Of a stretch of DNA of 64,000 nt, positions 8,129 to 17,952 are shown one piece after another. Location of the stretch: positions 29,357 to 93,356 of the forward strand of contig NZ_FWFJ01000012.1 in assembly GCF_900172365.1 (NCBI RefSeq), read 5' to 3'. Made by a program: the position numbers and the translations under genes. Position 1 is the first letter of the stretch; each line of letters opens with the position of its first letter. Under the pieces are notes generated by a model. The model worked only from the letters and a program-made list of their open reading frames with translations. It was not told the DNA's origin and made no database searches. The DNA comes from Roseovarius gaetbuli (GTDB taxonomy: Bacteria > Pseudomonadota > Alphaproteobacteria > Rhodobacterales > Rhodobacteraceae).

Positions 8129-8134
8129 AGCGTT

Positions 8135-8164
8135 CCCCGCACGCCCGGGTTTGGGCGCGCGGGG
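8135..8164. terminator. Bidirectional hairpin between convergent genes
   Basis: Two stacked stems, CCCCGC/GCGGGG outside and CGCCC/GGGCG inside, separated by single unpaired bases, with loop GGGTTT. It fills the 42-nt gap between the membrane protein and thrS. There is no T-run on the plus side; TTTAAAAATGC lies on the thrS reading side. Confidence 0.6.
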
Positions 8165-8170
8165 CAGGCA

Positions 8171-10117
8171 TCACGTCAGATCGGGCGGCGTGGCCTCTTT
8201 TGCAAGCGCCACGGCGACCTCTTCAAGCGTCTGAACGCTGGAGTGTTTTTCTCCCAAGCGTCTGACTGACAATGTTTTTTCCTCAACCTCGCGCATGCCA
8301 CAGGCAAGAATGACCGGCACCTTGCCAAGCGAATGCTCGCGGACCTTGTAGTTGATCTTTTCGTTGCGCACATCGGCCTCGGCCCGCACGCCAAGCGCGA
8401 CAAGTTTGGCGGTGACCTCTTGCACATAGTCATCCGCATCCGAAACAATCGAGGCGACAACCACCTGACGCGGCGCAAGCCAGAACGGCAGCTTGCCGGC
8501 ATGTTCCTCGATCAGGATGCCGATAAAGCGCTCGAACGAGCCCAGAACCGCACGGTGCAACATGACCGGGCGATGCTTGGCCCCGTCGGTGCCGATGTAA
8601 TTCGCATCCAGCCGCTCTGGCAGGTTGGGATCAACCTGAAGCGTGCCGCATTGCCAGTCGCGGCCAATCGCGTCGGTCAGCACAAACTCAAGCTTGGGCC
8701 CGTAAAACGCGCCTTCGCCTTCCTGAATTTCGTACTCATACCCGGCCGCCTTGCAGGCATCGCCAAGCGCCGCCTCAACCCGATCCCAGCTTTCCTCGGA
8801 CCCGATCCGCTTTTCCGGGCGGGTCGAGAGCTTGATCGTCCAGTCGTTAAAGCCAAGGTCGGCGTAAATCCCGGCCAGGAATTCGATGAACTTCTTGGTT
8901 TCCACCTCGATCTGATCATCGGTGCAGAAAATATGCGCGTCGTCCTGGGTAAAGCCACGCACCCGCATGATCCCATGCAGCGCGCCCGAGGGTTCATAGC
9001 GGTTACAGCTGCCAAATTCGGCCATCCGCAGCGGCAGATCGCGATAGGATTTGAGGCCCTGATTGAACACCTGCACGTGGCAGGGACAGTTCATCGGCTT
9101 GAGCGCATTCACCGTCTTTTCTCGGGCGTGCTCTTCGTCGACTTCAACGATGAACATATGTTCCTGGTAGTTGTCCCAATGGCCGGATTCTTCCCAGAGC
9201 TTGCGGTTGACCACCTGCGGGGTGTTCACCTCGACATAGCCATCGCGGTTCTGCTTGCGGCGCATGTAATCCTGAAGCGTGGTATAGATTTTCCAGCCGT
9301 TCGGGTGCCAGAAGATCTGGCCCGGCGCCTCTTCCTGCATGTGGTAAAGGTCCATCTCGCGGCCAAGCTTGCGGTGGTCGCGCTTTTCGGCCTCTTCAAG
9401 GAAGGTCATGTATTCCTTGAGTTTTTCCTTGCCGGTAAAGGCCACGCCATAGATACGCTGAAGCATCTTGCGATCGCTGTCGCCGCGCCAATAGGCCCCG
9501 GCCACCGACATCAGTTTGAACGCATCGGCCGGAAGCTGACCGGTGTTTTGCAAATGCGGCCCACGGCAGAGATCCTGCCAGGCCCCATGCCAATACATGC
9601 GCAGCGGCTCGTCGCCGGGGATCGCCTCGATCAGCTCGACCTTGAAGGGCTCGTCATTGTCCTCGTAATGCTTGATGGCGCGGGCACGATCCCAGATTTC
9701 GGTTTTGACGGCGTCGCGCAGGTTGATGATTTCCTTCATCTTTTTCTCGATCAGGCCCAGGTCTTCGGGCGTGAACGGCTCGGCGCGATCAAAATCGTAA
9801 TACCAGCCATTGGCGATGACCGGGCCGATGGTGACCTTGACGTCTGGCCAAAGCTCTTGCACCGCGCGCGCCATCACATGCGCAAGGTCATGACGGATTA
9901 GCTCAAGCGCCGGAGTCTCATCCTTGAGGGTGTTGATGCTGATGGCCGCATCACGGTCGATCGGCCATTGCAGATCCCAGTGTTGATTGTCGACATAGGA
10001 CGAAATCGCCTTTTTGCCAAGCGAGGTCGAGATGTCTGCGGCGACCTCACCAGGGGTGATGCCGGGCGCATACTCGCGCTTGGAGCCGTCGGGAAAAGTG
10101 AGGGAAATCTGGGCCAT
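8171..10117 (-). CDS. thrS: Threonyl-tRNA synthetase
   Basis: 648 residues, full length. It charges tRNA-Thr. An N-terminal TGS domain ([16 protein letters not shown]) is followed by the second additional (editing) domain, the class II catalytic core (NCPCHV with a zinc-ligand Cys, [25 protein letters not shown]) and the anticodon-binding C-terminus ([14 protein letters not shown]). I set the start at ATG 10117, preceded by GAGGAG; the open frame continues 10 codons further without a ribosome-binding site. It is a single gene with a 266-nt divergent promoter region. Confidence 0.97.
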   Translation of the reverse strand: MAQISLTFPDGSKREYAPGITPGEVAADISTSLGKKAISSYVDNQHWDLQWPIDRDAAISINTLKDETPALELIRHDLAHVMARAVQELWPDVKVTIGPVIANGWYYDFDRAEPFTPEDLGLIEKKMKEIINLRDAVKTEIWDRARAIKHYEDNDEPFKVELIEAIPGDEPLRMYWHGAWQDLCRGPHLQNTGQLPADAFKLMSVAGAYWRGDSDRKMLQRIYGVAFTGKEKLKEYMTFLEEAEKRDHRKLGREMDLYHMQEEAPGQIFWHPNGWKIYTTLQDYMRRKQNRDGYVEVNTPQVVNRKLWEESGHWDNYQEHMFIVEVDEEHAREKTVNALKPMNCPCHVQVFNQGLKSYRDLPLRMAEFGSCNRYEPSGALHGIMRVRGFTQDDAHIFCTDDQIEVETKKFIEFLAGIYADLGFNDWTIKLSTRPEKRIGSEESWDRVEAALGDACKAAGYEYEIQEGEGAFYGPKLEFVLTDAIGRDWQCGTLQVDPNLPERLDANYIGTDGAKHRPVMLHRAVLGSFERFIGILIEEHAGKLPFWLAPRQVVVASIVSDADDYVQEVTAKLVALGVRAEADVRNEKINYKVREHSLGKVPVILACGMREVEEKTLSVRRLGEKHSSVQTLEEVAVALAKEATPPDLT

Positions 10118-10383
10118 ATCGCGGCTCCTCGTCGGTTTGGCGCCCACGGAGCGCCCGGTTGCGGGTCAATGGCGGTGGTATGCCCGCGCGCACCACGCGC
10201 GTCAAGACCTGCCGCCACGCTTTGAGCGCCCGGATTTACCGTGTTCCTTTGCATACAAAGGGAATTCGTAACACATTGACGCAGATTGAAAAAATTAATG
10301 GACTTGTCGCAAATGATGCCTAACTTGCCGTATATGGGAATCATTCGATATTCCACGAAACACTCAGCAAAGGGGCGCGTCGT

Positions 10384-10608
10384 ATGGCGACTTATAATTC
10401 AAACTTCGAACTGACCGTTGAAGATATGGACCTGATCGAAACCTCGCTGCGCCAGACCAAGGCCGAATTGGCCGCGCAGTTCGACAAGACCGGGGACAGT
10501 GCCGCAGACGCGGATGTGGCCGTGCGCCAAATTCACGACCTTCTGGGGCGTCTGCATAACCAGAAAGTGTTTTACCGTCCGCGTGAGGGGGCGTATGTCG
10601 GGGGCTGA
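10384..10608 (+). CDS. Conserved small hypothetical protein
   Basis: 74 residues, acidic and mostly helical (VEDMDLIETSLRQTKAEL; VAVRQIHDLLGRLHNQKVF). It has no signal peptide or membrane segment. The first 45 codons suggest a coiled hairpin. I do not recognise a named family. AAAGGGGCG precedes the ATG. It lies 17 nt before the MFS gene in the same direction, so it may be co-transcribed. Confidence 0.6.
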   Translation: MATYNSNFELTVEDMDLIETSLRQTKAELAAQFDKTGDSAADADVAVRQIHDLLGRLHNQKVFYRPREGAYVGG

Positions 10609-10625
10609 TTTGCTCCGGAGGCGCG

Positions 10626-11873
10626 TTGAAAACGGTACTGAATAATCTGACCGCGCGCCTTGTTTCGACTGAGATGACAGGCGGCGAGGCGCGCAATGCC
10701 CGTCGTCACGTGTTTGCCCTTACACTGACCAAAATCGCCGATGGCCTGATCGACCCAAAGCTGGTGCTAAGCTGGCTTTTGGGCATCCTTGGGGCACCGG
10801 CGTTTTTTGTGGGCCTTCTTGTGCCGATCCGCGAGGCGGGTGCTCTCTTGCCGCAGCTTGTGTTCGGCGCTTGGATGCAACGATTGAGCCAGCGGCGTTG
10901 GGTCTGGGTTGCGGGAAGCACGGTGCAGGGTGGCGCGGCCGCTTTGATCGCCGGGGCGGCGCTTGTGCTCGAGGGCTGGGCCGCAGGCCTTGTGATCTGT
11001 GCGCTTTTGGCGGTGCTTGCCTTGGCCCGCGCGGCCTGTTCGGTGTCTTACAAGGACATCCTTGGAAAAACCGTTGGCCAATCGCGGCGCGGGGCGGTCA
11101 CCGGCCTTGCCGGATCGGTGTCGGCGGCGGCGGTGCTTGTCTTTGCGGGGCTGCTTTTGACCGGGGTTTTGCAGACGCGCGGCGCGATTGTCGGCGCCAT
11201 TGGGGTGGCGGCGCTGGCTTGGGGGCTTGCAGCGATTATCCTGGCGCAGCTTAATGAGGACGACAGCACGCCCGAAACCACCAGAGCAGCGCGCGGATAC
11301 CTCGCGATCCTGCGTAATGACACCAATTTGCGCCGCTTCATCCTTGTGCGCGGTTTGCTGGTCTCAACCGCTCTTGCGCCGCCCTATATGGTGCTTTTGT
11401 CGGCGCAGGGGGGCGCGGCGCTCAACACCCTTGGGGCGCTTGTGCTTGCTTCTTCGGGGGCCTCGTTTCTAAGCTCTTATATCTGGGGGCGGATGGCCGA
11501 TGGCCATAGCCCGAAGGTGCTTTTGCTGGCCGGGGTCGGCGCCGGATGTGCCATGCTGGCGGCGATCTTTGCCGAGGGTCTTGGGCTTGCCAGTGCCCCC
11601 GGCGTGATCCCGGCGATCCTGTTTGCCTTGATGCTTGCCTATCACGGGGTGCGTCAGGCGCGATCGGTCTACCTTGTTGATATATCGGACGAAAACAAAC
11701 GCTCGCAAAACGCCGCGCTGGCCAATACCGCCATCGGGATCATCCTGTTGCTCGCCGGGGTCTTTGGTGGCGCGCTATCGTTCATCGGCCCGACCGGCGC
11801 GCTTGCGGGCTTTGCTGGAATGGCGTTTCTCGGCGGCGGTCTTGCCCTGACGTTGCGCCCTGTCGAGGGCTAG
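10626..11873 (+). CDS. MFS transporter
   Basis: 415 residues with about 11-12 transmembrane segments, e.g. LVLSWLLGILGAPAFFVGLLVPI and GVIPAILFALMLAYHGV. Loop 2-3 has VFGAWMQRLSQRRWVW in place of the classic GxxxDRxGRR, and DISDENKR follows the second half. The start is a TTG at 10626 with CCGGAG 5 nt upstream. Family-level assignment only: the substrate is not readable; export of small molecules is a common role. Confidence 0.8.
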   Translation: MKTVLNNLTARLVSTEMTGGEARNARRHVFALTLTKIADGLIDPKLVLSWLLGILGAPAFFVGLLVPIREAGALLPQLVFGAWMQRLSQRRWVWVAGSTVQGGAAALIAGAALVLEGWAAGLVICALLAVLALARAACSVSYKDILGKTVGQSRRGAVTGLAGSVSAAAVLVFAGLLLTGVLQTRGAIVGAIGVAALAWGLAAIILAQLNEDDSTPETTRAARGYLAILRNDTNLRRFILVRGLLVSTALAPPYMVLLSAQGGAALNTLGALVLASSGASFLSSYIWGRMADGHSPKVLLLAGVGAGCAMLAAIFAEGLGLASAPGVIPAILFALMLAYHGVRQARSVYLVDISDENKRSQNAALANTAIGIILLLAGVFGGALSFIGPTGALAGFAGMAFLGGGLALTLRPVEG

Positions 11874-11941
11874 GGCAAATACCGGTTTGCCCGCCGCCGC
11901 GTCGCGGTGCATGATCGCGCGATGTAACGACGGAGCATGCG

Positions 11942-12700
11942 ATGACCGATCCCGCTTACCTGACCACCGACACGGGCCGCAAACTGGCCTATCACCAGAG
12001 CCCCGGCGCACAGCCCGGCCTGGTGTTTCTGGGCGGGTTCAAATCCGACATGGAGGGCACCAAGGCGCTCTATCTTGAAGACTGGGCCCGCAAAACCGGG
12101 CGCGCCTTTCTGCGGTTTGACTATTGCGGTCATGGGCAATCGTCGGGTGCGTTCACCGACGGATGCATCGGCGATTGGGCGGCGGATGCAGGAGCGGCGA
12201 TCACCGCGCTGACCAATGGCCCGCAGGTTCTGGTCGGCTCGTCCATGGGCGGCTGGATATCCTTGCTGCTCGCGCGTGCGATGCCCGAGCGGATCGCGGG
12301 GCTTGTCACCATCGCCGCCGCGCCGGATTTCACCGAAGATTCAATGTGGGCCGGATTTGACGACGCGCAGCGCGCCGAACTGGCCGAAACCGGGCAGGTG
12401 GCCCTGCCAAGCGAGTATGGCGAGCCCTATATCATCACCCGCCGCCTGATCGAGGATGGCCGCGATCAGCTGGTTTTGCGCGATCCGCTGAATTTGCCGT
12501 TCAGTGTTCGATTTTTGCAAGGAACCGCCGATAAAGATGTGGATATGTCGGTCGCAATGCGGCTTTTGGACCACTCGTATGGCCCGGATATGCGCCTTAC
12601 ACTGGTCGATGGGGCCGATCACCGGTTCTCTGATCCAGCCTGTCTCGCGCTGATCGCGCGCTCGGTTGAAGAGGTTCTTGCAGGGGCAGGGGGCGTTTGA
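11942..12700 (+). CDS. Alpha/beta-hydrolase (ABHD10-like esterase)
   Basis: 252 residues. The nucleophile elbow is GSSMGG (VLVGSSMGGWISLLLA), the oxyanion strand VFLGGFKSDMEG, and the catalytic His lies in DGADHRFSDP near the C-terminus. RFDYCGHGQSSG is typical of the ABHD10/palmitoyl-thioesterase-like bacterial group. The start ATG has GGAG 9 nt upstream. It is the first of three consecutive but unrelated alpha/beta-hydrolase genes; its stop overlaps the next start (TGATG). Confidence 0.85.
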   Translation: MTDPAYLTTDTGRKLAYHQSPGAQPGLVFLGGFKSDMEGTKALYLEDWARKTGRAFLRFDYCGHGQSSGAFTDGCIGDWAADAGAAITALTNGPQVLVGSSMGGWISLLLARAMPERIAGLVTIAAAPDFTEDSMWAGFDDAQRAELAETGQVALPSEYGEPYIITRRLIEDGRDQLVLRDPLNLPFSVRFLQGTADKDVDMSVAMRLLDHSYGPDMRLTLVDGADHRFSDPACLALIARSVEEVLAGAGGV

Positions 12701-13683
12701 TGCGCAGGGGGCTGAGAGGGCTCGGGCGGGCGGTTCTGGCGCTTGCCCTACTGGTCATCGCCGGTTTCGTGCTGGCCCCTGTTGAGGAGATCGCCGCGCC
12801 CGCGCCGTTTGACGAGCGCAAATTTGGCGAGGGGGTTGGCGTTTACCTTGGGAGCGTCGAGTCGGCCTATTCCGACCTTCGCCCCGATAGCCAGAAACGC
12901 GTGATCTGGGCCGGGCAGCCCGAGACGCGCACGCCTGTTTCGCTGGTCTATCTGCACGGGTTTTCCGCCTCAAGCCAGGAAATCCGCCCGGTGCCGGATC
13001 ACGTGGCCGAGGCGCTTGGCGCCAACCTTGTCTACACCCGGTTTCGCGGCCATGGGCGCACGCCCGATGCCATGGGCGAGGCCACTGTAAGGGATTGGAT
13101 GGCTGACGCCGCCGAGGCCCTGGCGGTGGCGCGCGCGGTGGGGGATCGTGTGATCGTGATAGCCACCTCGACCGGCGCCACCATCGCCGCGGCCGCGCTG
13201 CATGATCCGGCGCTGCGCGAGGGCGTGGCGGGGGTGATCATGGTCTCGCCCAATTTCGGGATCAACAACCCGATGGCGCCGCTCTTGACGCTTCCGGGCG
13301 CGCGGCATTGGCTGCCGCTTCTGGCGGGAAAGCGGCGCAAGTTTGAACCGCGTAGCCCGTTGCAGGCCGCCGAATGGACCACCGAATATCCAAGCGCGGC
13401 GGTCTTTCCGATGGCGGAGATCGTGGCCCATGCGCGCGGGCTTGATTACGGCGATGTGACGGTTCCGGCGCTGTTTTACTATTCGGATGACGACAAGGTG
13501 GTGCGGCCCGACCTGACGGCAGGGATCGAGCAGGGCTGGGGCGGGCCGGTGACCCGGATGCGCCCCGCGCTTGCGCCGGGGGACGACGCCTATGCCCATG
13601 TCATCGCGGGCGATATCATGTCGCCCGGTAACACCGAGGGCGCGATCGCGCTCATGCTGGGCTGGATCAATGGCATATTATAG
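12700..13683 (+). CDS. Membrane-anchored or secreted alpha/beta-hydrolase
   Basis: 327 residues. One N-terminal hydrophobic segment (about residues 8-26) may be an anchor or an uncleaved signal. The hydrolase fold follows: LVYLHGFSASSQE (oxyanion), YTRFRGHGRTPDAM, then the nucleophile elbow ATSTGA, in which the first Gly of GxSxG is replaced by Ala. Near the C-terminus YSDDDKVV is the likely acid position and AYAHVIAGD the likely His. The start ATG 12700 overlaps the preceding TGA (TGATG). Substrate unknown; extracytoplasmic action is inferred. Confidence 0.8.
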   Translation: MRRGLRGLGRAVLALALLVIAGFVLAPVEEIAAPAPFDERKFGEGVGVYLGSVESAYSDLRPDSQKRVIWAGQPETRTPVSLVYLHGFSASSQEIRPVPDHVAEALGANLVYTRFRGHGRTPDAMGEATVRDWMADAAEALAVARAVGDRVIVIATSTGATIAAAALHDPALREGVAGVIMVSPNFGINNPMAPLLTLPGARHWLPLLAGKRRKFEPRSPLQAAEWTTEYPSAAVFPMAEIVAHARGLDYGDVTVPALFYYSDDDKVVRPDLTAGIEQGWGGPVTRMRPALAPGDDAYAHVIAGDIMSPGNTEGAIALMLGWINGIL

Positions 13684-13776
13684 CCCGCGCGGGCGCATTG
13701 GCTTGACCACAGGGCTTGATCTGGTGTCAATCTGGGGCGAGCCGGTTTGGTCCGGGATCGAGTAAAAGGATGTTTC

Positions 13777-14505
13777 ATGACCCATGATCCGGTGGTGTTT
13801 TTGCCCGGCATGATGTGCGACGCGCGGCTTTTCACACAGCAATTGACGGATTTGAGTCGCGACACGGCGGTCACGACGGCCCCGATTACTGGCGGCGACC
13901 GGGTTGAGGAAATCGCATCGTCCCTGCTTGACGTGCTGCCCCGGCGCTTTGCGCTGGCGGGGCTGTCGATGGGCGGGATTGTCGCGATGGAGATTTTGCG
14001 CCGCGCCCCTGACCGGGTGTCGCGGATCGCGCTGATGGATACCAATCCGCTTGCCGAAACACCGCAATCGGCCACCGCCTATGAGCCGTTTATCATCAAG
14101 CTGCGCTCGGGCAGCCTTGCCGATGCGGTGCAGAGTTTCTTGTTGCCCGACTATCTTGCGCCGGGCACGGGGCGCGCGGCGATTATCGCGCATCTTACGG
14201 AAATGGCCGAGAATATTGGCGCCGATGCGATTGTGCGCCAGGTTCGGGCGCTACAGCGCAGGCGTGATTATCAATCGGTGCTCAGGCGCTGCAAGGTGCC
14301 GACATTGGTGCTCTGCGGGCGCCATGACGGGCTGACGCCGGTCAAGCGCCACAGCTTCATGGCCGACCTCATTCCCTATGCAAGCCTGTCGGTGATCGAG
14401 GGGGCCGGCCATCTGCCCCCGATGGAAGCGCCAGAGGCGACGACTGCTGCGTTGCGCGCCTGGCTGGAACAGCCGTTCGTGCTGCAAAAGCGGGTGGATG
14501 CCTGA
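13777..14505 (+). CDS. Alpha/beta-hydrolase
   Basis: 242 residues starting at ATG 13777, preceded by AAAAGGA; the open frame extends upstream without a better start. Motifs: VVFLPGMMCDARLF (oxyanion), ALAGLSMGGIVAMEIL (nucleophile GLSMGG), VLCGRHDGLTP (acid) and IEGAGHLPPMEAPE (His). It resembles pimeloyl-ester or hydroxyacyl esterase-type hydrolases, without a firm substrate. It ends at a strong bidirectional terminator and converges on phaZ. Confidence 0.83.
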   Translation: MTHDPVVFLPGMMCDARLFTQQLTDLSRDTAVTTAPITGGDRVEEIASSLLDVLPRRFALAGLSMGGIVAMEILRRAPDRVSRIALMDTNPLAETPQSATAYEPFIIKLRSGSLADAVQSFLLPDYLAPGTGRAAIIAHLTEMAENIGADAIVRQVRALQRRRDYQSVLRRCKVPTLVLCGRHDGLTPVKRHSFMADLIPYASLSVIEGAGHLPPMEAPEATTAALRAWLEQPFVLQKRVDA

Positions 14506-14529
14506 GCACCATTTGGCGGGCGCAAACAA

Positions 14530-14562
14530 AAAGGGCCGCTGAGAGGATCAGCGGCCCTTTTG
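14530..14562. terminator. Bidirectional rho-independent terminator
   Basis: 13-bp stem AAAGGGCCGCTGA/TCAGCGGCCCTTT with a GAGGA loop, then TTGTC on the plus side and AAAAAGGG... reading T-rich on the minus side. It separates the convergent hydrolase and phaZ genes. Confidence 0.88.
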
Positions 14563-14577
14563 TCATTGTGGATCGGG

Positions 14578-15879
14578 TCAGCCGTTCGCGGCGAGGTTCT
14601 TGTTGGCCGCTTTGGGGGTCGATTTCGCCGCCTTTTTCGGGGCAGGGGCCGCCGAATTCGCGTCGATGAAATCAAGCACCAGAGGGCGGATGTTGTTGCG
14701 CCAGCTGCGCCCGGCGAAGATACCGTAATGGCCGGCGTCGGGCTCAAGATAGCTTGCCTTTTTGTCATCCGGAAGACCGGTGCAAAGCGCCAGAGCGGCG
14801 ACACATTGGCCCGGTGCCGAGATGTCATCCTTGCCGCCTTCGACGGTTTTCACGGCGACATTGGTGATTTTGCCCATATCAACCTTATGGCCATTCACGA
14901 CAAAGCGGTTCTGGGCAATTTCAAGGCCCTTGAAAATCCGCTCGACCGTGGAAAGGTAAAATTCCGCAGGCATATCCATCACGGCGAGATATTCATCGTA
15001 GAACTTGTTGTGGGCATCGTGATCACCGGATTCGCCGCGCGCGACGCGGCCGATTTGATCCGAGAACGCCTGGGCATGACGCTCGCCGTTCATCGACACG
15101 AAAGACGCCAGTTGCAGCAACCCGGGATAAACCAGTCGGCCAACGCCCTTGCGCTGAAAGCCGACGCGTTGAATCATGGTCTCTTCAAGCTGGCCCATCG
15201 TGACGCGACGACCAAAGTCGGTGACATCGGTCGGGGTTGCGTCGGGGTCAATCGGGCCACCGATAAGGGTCAGGGTGCGCGGCTGTGCGTCGGGGTCAAG
15301 CTCGGCCAGATAGGCGGTGGCGGCAAGGGTCAGCGGCGCAGGCTGGCAGACGGCGATCACATGCAGATCCGAGCCAAGCTCGCGCATGAAATCCATCAGG
15401 TAGACGGTGTAATCTTCAATGTCGAACTTGCCTTCCGAGACCGGAATATCGCGGGCATTGTGCCAATCGGTGACATAGACATCGCAATCGGGCAAAAGCG
15501 AGCGCACGGTAGAGCGCAGAAGCGTCGCATAGTGGCCCGACATCGGCGCCACGAGCAGAACCCGGCGCGCCATCGGTGCGCGGCCTGCGACATTGAAGTG
15601 AATGAGGTCGCCAAAAGCACGCTTCACGGTGGTTTCGACGGTGACGATATGGTCACGCCCGTCGTCGCCGGTAATGCTGTCGATACCCCAGTCGGGCTTG
15701 GTCACCATGCGTTGGAACGTGCGCTCGGTCACCTCGCCCCAAGCGGCCATCCAGTTCAAAGCAGGGTTTGGCACCATGCTGAAAACAGGATAGGATGCCA
15801 TTGAGAGAGCCGACGCACCGAGCCATTGATTGGTATTGCGGAGGGTTTCCATCAGGTCGTAAGTTGCCATGTAACGCAT
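14578..15879 (-). CDS. phaZ: Intracellular polyhydroxyalkanoate depolymerase
   Basis: 433 residues. It would hydrolyse stored PHB/PHA granules to hydroxyacids. The sequence matches the intracellular PhaZ1 type, in which Cys replaces Ser as nucleophile: VCQPAPLT with C178. Also diagnostic are YVTDWHNARDIP, LIGGPIDPDATPT and AGHYGIFAGRSWRNNI. The C-terminus carries an Ala/Lys/Pro tail. Start ATG 15879 has TAGGAG upstream; the open frame extends 47 codons further with no family similarity. It is divergent from phaC, with a CTGC-N3-GCAG site between. Confidence 0.94.
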   Translation of the reverse strand: MRYMATYDLMETLRNTNQWLGASALSMASYPVFSMVPNPALNWMAAWGEVTERTFQRMVTKPDWGIDSITGDDGRDHIVTVETTVKRAFGDLIHFNVAGRAPMARRVLLVAPMSGHYATLLRSTVRSLLPDCDVYVTDWHNARDIPVSEGKFDIEDYTVYLMDFMRELGSDLHVIAVCQPAPLTLAATAYLAELDPDAQPRTLTLIGGPIDPDATPTDVTDFGRRVTMGQLEETMIQRVGFQRKGVGRLVYPGLLQLASFVSMNGERHAQAFSDQIGRVARGESGDHDAHNKFYDEYLAVMDMPAEFYLSTVERIFKGLEIAQNRFVVNGHKVDMGKITNVAVKTVEGGKDDISAPGQCVAALALCTGLPDDKKASYLEPDAGHYGIFAGRSWRNNIRPLVLDFIDANSAAPAPKKAAKSTPKAANKNLAANG

Positions 15880-15972
15880 AGTTTCGTCTCCTACTAAGGC
15901 AGGTGTGCCTAAATAACGGCAGATAGCCCGGTTCCATCCGTCGCACTGCCCCTCCGGCCTGACGACGTTATG

Positions 15973-15983
15973 CTGCATAGCAG
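15973..15983. promoter_or_regulatory. Candidate PhaR operator between phaZ and phaC
   Basis: Exact CTGC-ATA-GCAG, the inverted TGC-rich pattern described for PhaR of Paracoccus. It lies 26 nt before phaC and 94 nt before phaZ, so it could control both divergent genes. Confidence 0.65.
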
Positions 15984-16008
15984 AAAGAGTTAAAGGGAAA
16001 TTGTATAG

Positions 16009-17817
16009 ATGGCAATGCAAGACGATGTCGCAGGCGAAAATATAGAAAAGTTGAATGAAAATCTCGCTAAGGTCGAACAGCTCTCACAGCGCCTTATTCA
16101 GGTGCTCGCCTCGCGTAATCCGGCCAACCCGACATTGAACACGCCCTCGCAGGAGTTGTTTAACAAGGCGGCCAGTTCCTATTGGTCCGAGATCCTCGAA
16201 AACCCCGGCAAGATGTACGAGCAGCAGCTTGAATACTGGGGCAAGTCGGTGCGTCACTTCATGGAGGCGCAGCAATTGATGTTGCGCGGCGATGGCGCGG
16301 AGCTTGAGGAAACGCCCAATATCCTGGACGGGGACAAGCGGTTCACCAATCCGCTCTGGCAGAGCCACCCCTATTTCAAGTTCATCAAACAGCAATACGC
16401 CCTCAACGCGCAGGCGATCGAGGATGCGGTCGCGGGCGTGGACGACCTTGACCCCAAGGAAAAGCGGCGGCTGGATTACTTCGCGCATCAGATCATCGAC
16501 ATGATGTCGCCGACCAACTTTCTGGGCACCAACCCCGACGCGCTTGAACGCGCGGTTGAAACCGAGGGCGCGTCGCTTGTGACGGGTCTGGAAAACCTGA
16601 TCGCGGATCTTGAGGCCAACAAGGGCGAGCTTGTGGTGCGTCTGGCCGATGAGACCTCCTTTGTGCTTGGCGAAAACATCGCCACCACCCCCGGCGAGGT
16701 GGTCTATCGCAATCGCATGATGGAGCTGATCCAATACACGCCGACCACCGATGAGGTGCACACCACCCCGCTGATCATCTTTCCGCCCTGGATCAACAAG
16801 TTCTACATTCTCGATCTCAAGGCCCAGAACAGCATGATCAAATGGCTCACCGATCAGGGCTATACCCTGTTCGTGGTGGCCTGGGTCAACCCGGACAAAA
16901 GCTATGCGGACGTCGGCCTTGATGAGTATATAGAAGAGGGCTTTCTGACCGCCATTTCCGAGGTCAAGGCGATCACCGGCGAGAAACAGGTCAATGCCGT
17001 GGGTTATTGCATCGCGGGCACAACGCTTCACCTGACGCTGGCGCTGCTTGAGAAACGCGGCGACAAGTCGATCAAATCCGCCACCTTCTTTACCGCGCTT
17101 ACCGATTTCTCGGAGCAGGGCGAGTTTACCCCCTTCCTGCAGGATGATTTCATCGACGCGATCGAACAGGAAGTGGCCCAGCAGGGCTTGCTGCGCTCGT
17201 TCATCATGTCGCGCACGATGTCGTTCCTGCGCTCAAAGGACCTTGTGTATCAGCCGGCGGTCAAAAGCTATATGATGGGGGAAACCCCGCCTGCCTTTGA
17301 TCTGCTTTATTGGAATGGCGATGGGGCCAATCTTCCGGGCCGGATGACAACGCAATATCTGCGCGGGCTATGCCAGCGGAACGAATTCATCGAGGGTGGT
17401 TTCGAGATCCTGGGCGAAAAGCTTCATATCAGCGATGTGAAAGTGCCGCTCATGGCAATCACCTGCGAGACTGACCACATTGCGGCCTGGAAAGATTGCT
17501 ATCGCGGCTTTCAACAGACCGGCGCCAAGGACCGGACCTTTATCGTCTCGGAATCGGGCCATATCGCCGGTATCGTCAATCCGCCCTCGAAAAAGAAATA
17601 CGGCCATTACACCAATGACGACCTGAGCCTCGCGCCCGATGACTGGCTTGAGGGCGCCACCTTTACCGAGGGCTCATGGTGGCCGCGTTGGGAAAGCTGG
17701 CTCAAAAAGCGCTCGGGCAAGATGATTCCTGCCCGTGAGCCGGGCGATTCGGATCATCCGCCCTTGGCCCCGGCCCCCGGAACCTATGTGCGTGTCAAAG
17801 CAAGTGAGGGGTTTTAA
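16009..17817 (+). CDS. phaC: Class I polyhydroxyalkanoate synthase
   Basis: 602 residues, normal for class I. It polymerises (R)-3-hydroxyacyl-CoA into PHA at the granule surface. The lipase-like box GYCIAG holds the catalytic Cys (C334); ITCETDHIAAWKD holds the catalytic Asp and SESGHIAGIVNPP the His. The N-terminal domain contains KAASSYWSEILENPGKMYEQQLEYW, typical of PhaC. The start ATG has AAAGGGAAA upstream and the CTGC-N3-GCAG operator close before it. The phasin and phaR genes follow. Confidence 0.97.
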   Translation: MAMQDDVAGENIEKLNENLAKVEQLSQRLIQVLASRNPANPTLNTPSQELFNKAASSYWSEILENPGKMYEQQLEYWGKSVRHFMEAQQLMLRGDGAELEETPNILDGDKRFTNPLWQSHPYFKFIKQQYALNAQAIEDAVAGVDDLDPKEKRRLDYFAHQIIDMMSPTNFLGTNPDALERAVETEGASLVTGLENLIADLEANKGELVVRLADETSFVLGENIATTPGEVVYRNRMMELIQYTPTTDEVHTTPLIIFPPWINKFYILDLKAQNSMIKWLTDQGYTLFVVAWVNPDKSYADVGLDEYIEEGFLTAISEVKAITGEKQVNAVGYCIAGTTLHLTLALLEKRGDKSIKSATFFTALTDFSEQGEFTPFLQDDFIDAIEQEVAQQGLLRSFIMSRTMSFLRSKDLVYQPAVKSYMMGETPPAFDLLYWNGDGANLPGRMTTQYLRGLCQRNEFIEGGFEILGEKLHISDVKVPLMAITCETDHIAAWKDCYRGFQQTGAKDRTFIVSESGHIAGIVNPPSKKKYGHYTNDDLSLAPDDWLEGATFTEGSWWPRWESWLKKRSGKMIPAREPGDSDHPPLAPAPGTYVRVKASEGF

Positions 17818-17848
17818 AGGCTTTTCCTTTCGGTTGAGAAAATAATTG

Positions 17849-17885
17849 CTGCACTGCAGAAAAAGCTTGAAATGCTGCAGTGCGG
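17849..17885. promoter_or_regulatory. Candidate double PhaR operator upstream of the phasin gene
   Basis: CTGC-ACT-GCAG is exact at 17849-17859, and CTGCAGTGCGG at 17875-17885 matches with one change. Two TGC-rich half-site pairs 26 nt apart, centred 68-104 nt before the phasin start, fit repression by PhaR that is relieved when granules titrate it. Confidence 0.7.
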
Positions 17886-17952
17886 CATGTATATCTAGCT
17901 CCAGAATACAGAACACGGCAATGAACGCCGCTCAACCGAAAGGACTTACCAA

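Noticed and set aside
8333..9901. 522-codon open frame antisense to thrS
   Set aside because: It lies wholly inside thrS and has no domain or ribosome-binding support; long antisense frames are expected in high-GC DNA.
14560..15804. 414-codon open frame antisense to phaZ
   Set aside because: Shadow of phaZ; composition is that of a reverse-read gene and there is no recognisable domain.
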